The notes beneath the pieces were generated by a model. It was given only the letters and a program-made list of their open reading frames with translations, had not been told where the DNA came from and searched no databases. Positions 61,953-63,500 of a DNA stretch of 63,500 nucleotides are shown piece by piece. Position numbers and translations under genes: made by a program. Source of the stretch: Prorocentrum cordatum (taxonomy: Eukaryota > Sar > Dinophyceae > Prorocentrales > Prorocentraceae); contig CAUYUJ010016284.1 of NCBI GenBank assembly GCA_963575745.1, forward strand, positions 64,001 through 127,500, read 5' to 3'. How positions within the stretch are numbered: position 1 is the stretch's first letter; each line of letters opens with the position of its first letter.

Positions 61953-63500
61953 GCGTGTGCGATCCTGCCAGGATTCGGAGTCGCGCCGTTGCTCACAGTT
62001 AAGGGTCCAAGCATTCTCGTCTGCAAGCCCGTCGCCTAGGTGTTACATATTGACGTTCTCCTCCTCCTCCTCCTCCACATCCTGCTCCTCATCATGCTCC
62101 GATTGGGTACGGGCAATGAGAAGAGTGGCTGGGGGGCGTGTGCCCCTCAAAGTGGCCCCGCGGTAAAATGAGGCATGGCCCAGGGCTCCAGAGGTGTCTT
62201 TCGACGCGCAAGCACTTCCTTACTGCCTTGCGAACGGGATCGACCAGCGCAACTTTTTGAATTGATATTGCTTTGCCGTGGTATACAAAAGGACCAAATG
62301 AATGAATAGTGACCAGAAGAAGTATTCCATACTTTTTTTTATCGCATCGACATCACGCGTTCGATTCTTGTACCTGGGCGCGCGCCAGGCTTCATCACTA
62401 CATCAGATAAAGCGCGCCAGGTGCCCTCAGTCGTTGTCTTTGGCCGCGTCCTCGTCCTCACTGTCGTCCTCGAAAGCGAAAGGACGTGGTAACACATGAA
62501 ATAGAACACACACACACACACATCATGCCAACATCAATTCAACAATACACGAGGGCCCCAAACCGCAAAGCCCAAGCTGTCCAAATGGAGCGCCCGCTAT
62601 GTGTCAGAGGCCGGTGACGCTTATGTGCCACCCGCGGCGCGGAACCTGCGGGCAGGTCTGCTCGCTCGCGTACACTTCGCGCTCTGCTCTACACGACGCT
62701 TCTGCTTTACACGACGTTTCTGCACTACACGACTTGCGCAGCACCCTGCCCCAGTTCGTGCTCCAAGCACGCGCCTGCTCTCTAAAACACCGCTCCTTCT
62801 CGACTCGAGTGAACCGCGCCGCGGCGGGGACGGGCGGCGGGAGGCCCTTCGCTCGCAATGGCACGCGACGAAAGAGAGATAGAGAGAAAGAGAGAGAGAG
62901 AGAGAGAGGAAGAGAAATAGAGAGAGAGAGAGAGAGAAAAAAAAAAAAGAGTCGGTACTGGATGGGATGGCGTAGTATGCGAAGCATCAATTTGGCGGTG
63001 CAGGAGGGGGTCCAAATGCCAGGAGCTTCTGGCGGGGCAGGATGGATGATTTCGGGTGTGGTGTCCTGCAGGGATGGCGAGCAGTTCCGATCCTCCTCGG
63101 CCCACCCAGAGAAGAGACATAAAGTTGAACATGTTCCCCGCGCGACGCCTTGCCTTAGACCATCCCCTTGAAGCTGGTTGGCCAGATATTCGAGGTCAGC
63201 AGGGCATGGTAGGTGGTGCTGCGCGATTGAGGAGTGGGGCGCTTTGTGCGTAATTGTGTGAGAGAGACAAATCCAGGGAGAGGAGTAGAATGAGGAGTGG
63301 GGTGGGGTGGGGGTGAAAAGGTGGAACGTAAAGGGAAGGGGGTGGGGGTCGGGGTCACACAGCCTGCTGTGCCCTCCCCCTCCTACTGCTCCCTACTCTC
63401 TTCCTCCCGCTGTTCTTAAGTATTATCCTTCTTCCTCAGTGTCCTTCTCGGGGGGATGATGACGATCGAGGGGTTGGCAAGCCCTTCCTCGAACATGCTC
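61953..63500. other. Right-end spacer with simple repeats
   Basis: CTCCTC at 62055-62085, (CA)n at 62505-62522, ACGACnnTTCTGC triple repeat at 62690-62735, (GA)n at 62872-62938 and G-rich sequence at 63285-63355. No gene recognised on either strand. Confidence 0.5.

Noticed and set aside
1-63500. tRNA, rRNA, riboswitch or bacterial ribosome-binding-site signals
   Set aside because: None recognised by reading; the window is eukaryotic repeat-rich DNA.

Overview
The window looks like a piece of nuclear genome from a dinoflagellate alga. The evidence is high GC content, very abundant minisatellites and microsatellites, intron-poor GC-rich reading frames, several decayed LINE, copia-type and other reverse-transcriptase genes of kinds common in dinoflagellate genomes, and a possible relict spliced-leader sequence. 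The assignment is an inference. I found no rRNA, tRNA, CRISPR or bacterial operon signals. Most of the window is mobile DNA and its debris.

Layout. (1) 1-16779 holds two head-to-tail copies of a unit of about 9.0 kb; the junction is at 7804/7805, and 7805-16779 is one whole unit. Each unit carries a decayed Tc1/mariner-like transposase, a helicase-only fragment of a replication initiator between two 97-bp direct repeats, a small foldback element with a 9-bp target duplication, degenerate satellites, a cluster of GGTGCTC iteron-like repeats, and a full-length Rep gene (DEK_C-like domain, HUH nickase, SF3 helicase). Only the second Rep (14019-16418) is open throughout, and it has lost a Walker B aspartate. 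(2) 16780-20600 holds a MITE and two large minisatellites. (3) 20599-22942 holds two plausible host genes on the minus strand. (4) 22960-26520 holds satellites, including an array of about 15 palindromic hairpins. (5) 26990-34331 holds an unknown gene with a duplicated domain, a helicase-associated-domain ORF, a satellite-bearing element with 90-bp repeats and a degenerate copia-like pol.

(6) 35681-45210 is a nest of insertions. One reverse-transcriptase gene is split into three pieces (35681-35921, 37573-37775, 43611-44050). The first gap is a 1.65-kb foldback element flanked by a 10-11 bp duplication. The second gap is a 5.8-kb element with CCCACCAGCC termini that itself contains an APE-type LINE. 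(7) 45217-52908 holds, on the minus strand, a decayed multidomain UPF1-like SF1 helicase gene with several CxxC zinc motifs; a 58-nt poly(A) (poly(T) on the plus strand) lies beyond its 3' end. (8) 52905-57600 holds a 22-bp array, a second copy of the 90-bp satellite element and a third CCCACCAGCC element. (9) 57600-60900 is a second decayed LINE on the minus strand. 60900-63500 shows only simple repeats and doubtful ORFs.

How it works together: the only plausible active machinery is the Rep gene with its upstream iteron-like cluster, a layout like rolling-circle replication modules. Everything else reads as a layered record of transposition. The two most unusual themes are a eukaryotic HUH-SF3 Rep locus amplified in tandem, and foldback-type elements whose arms are built from short tandem repeats.
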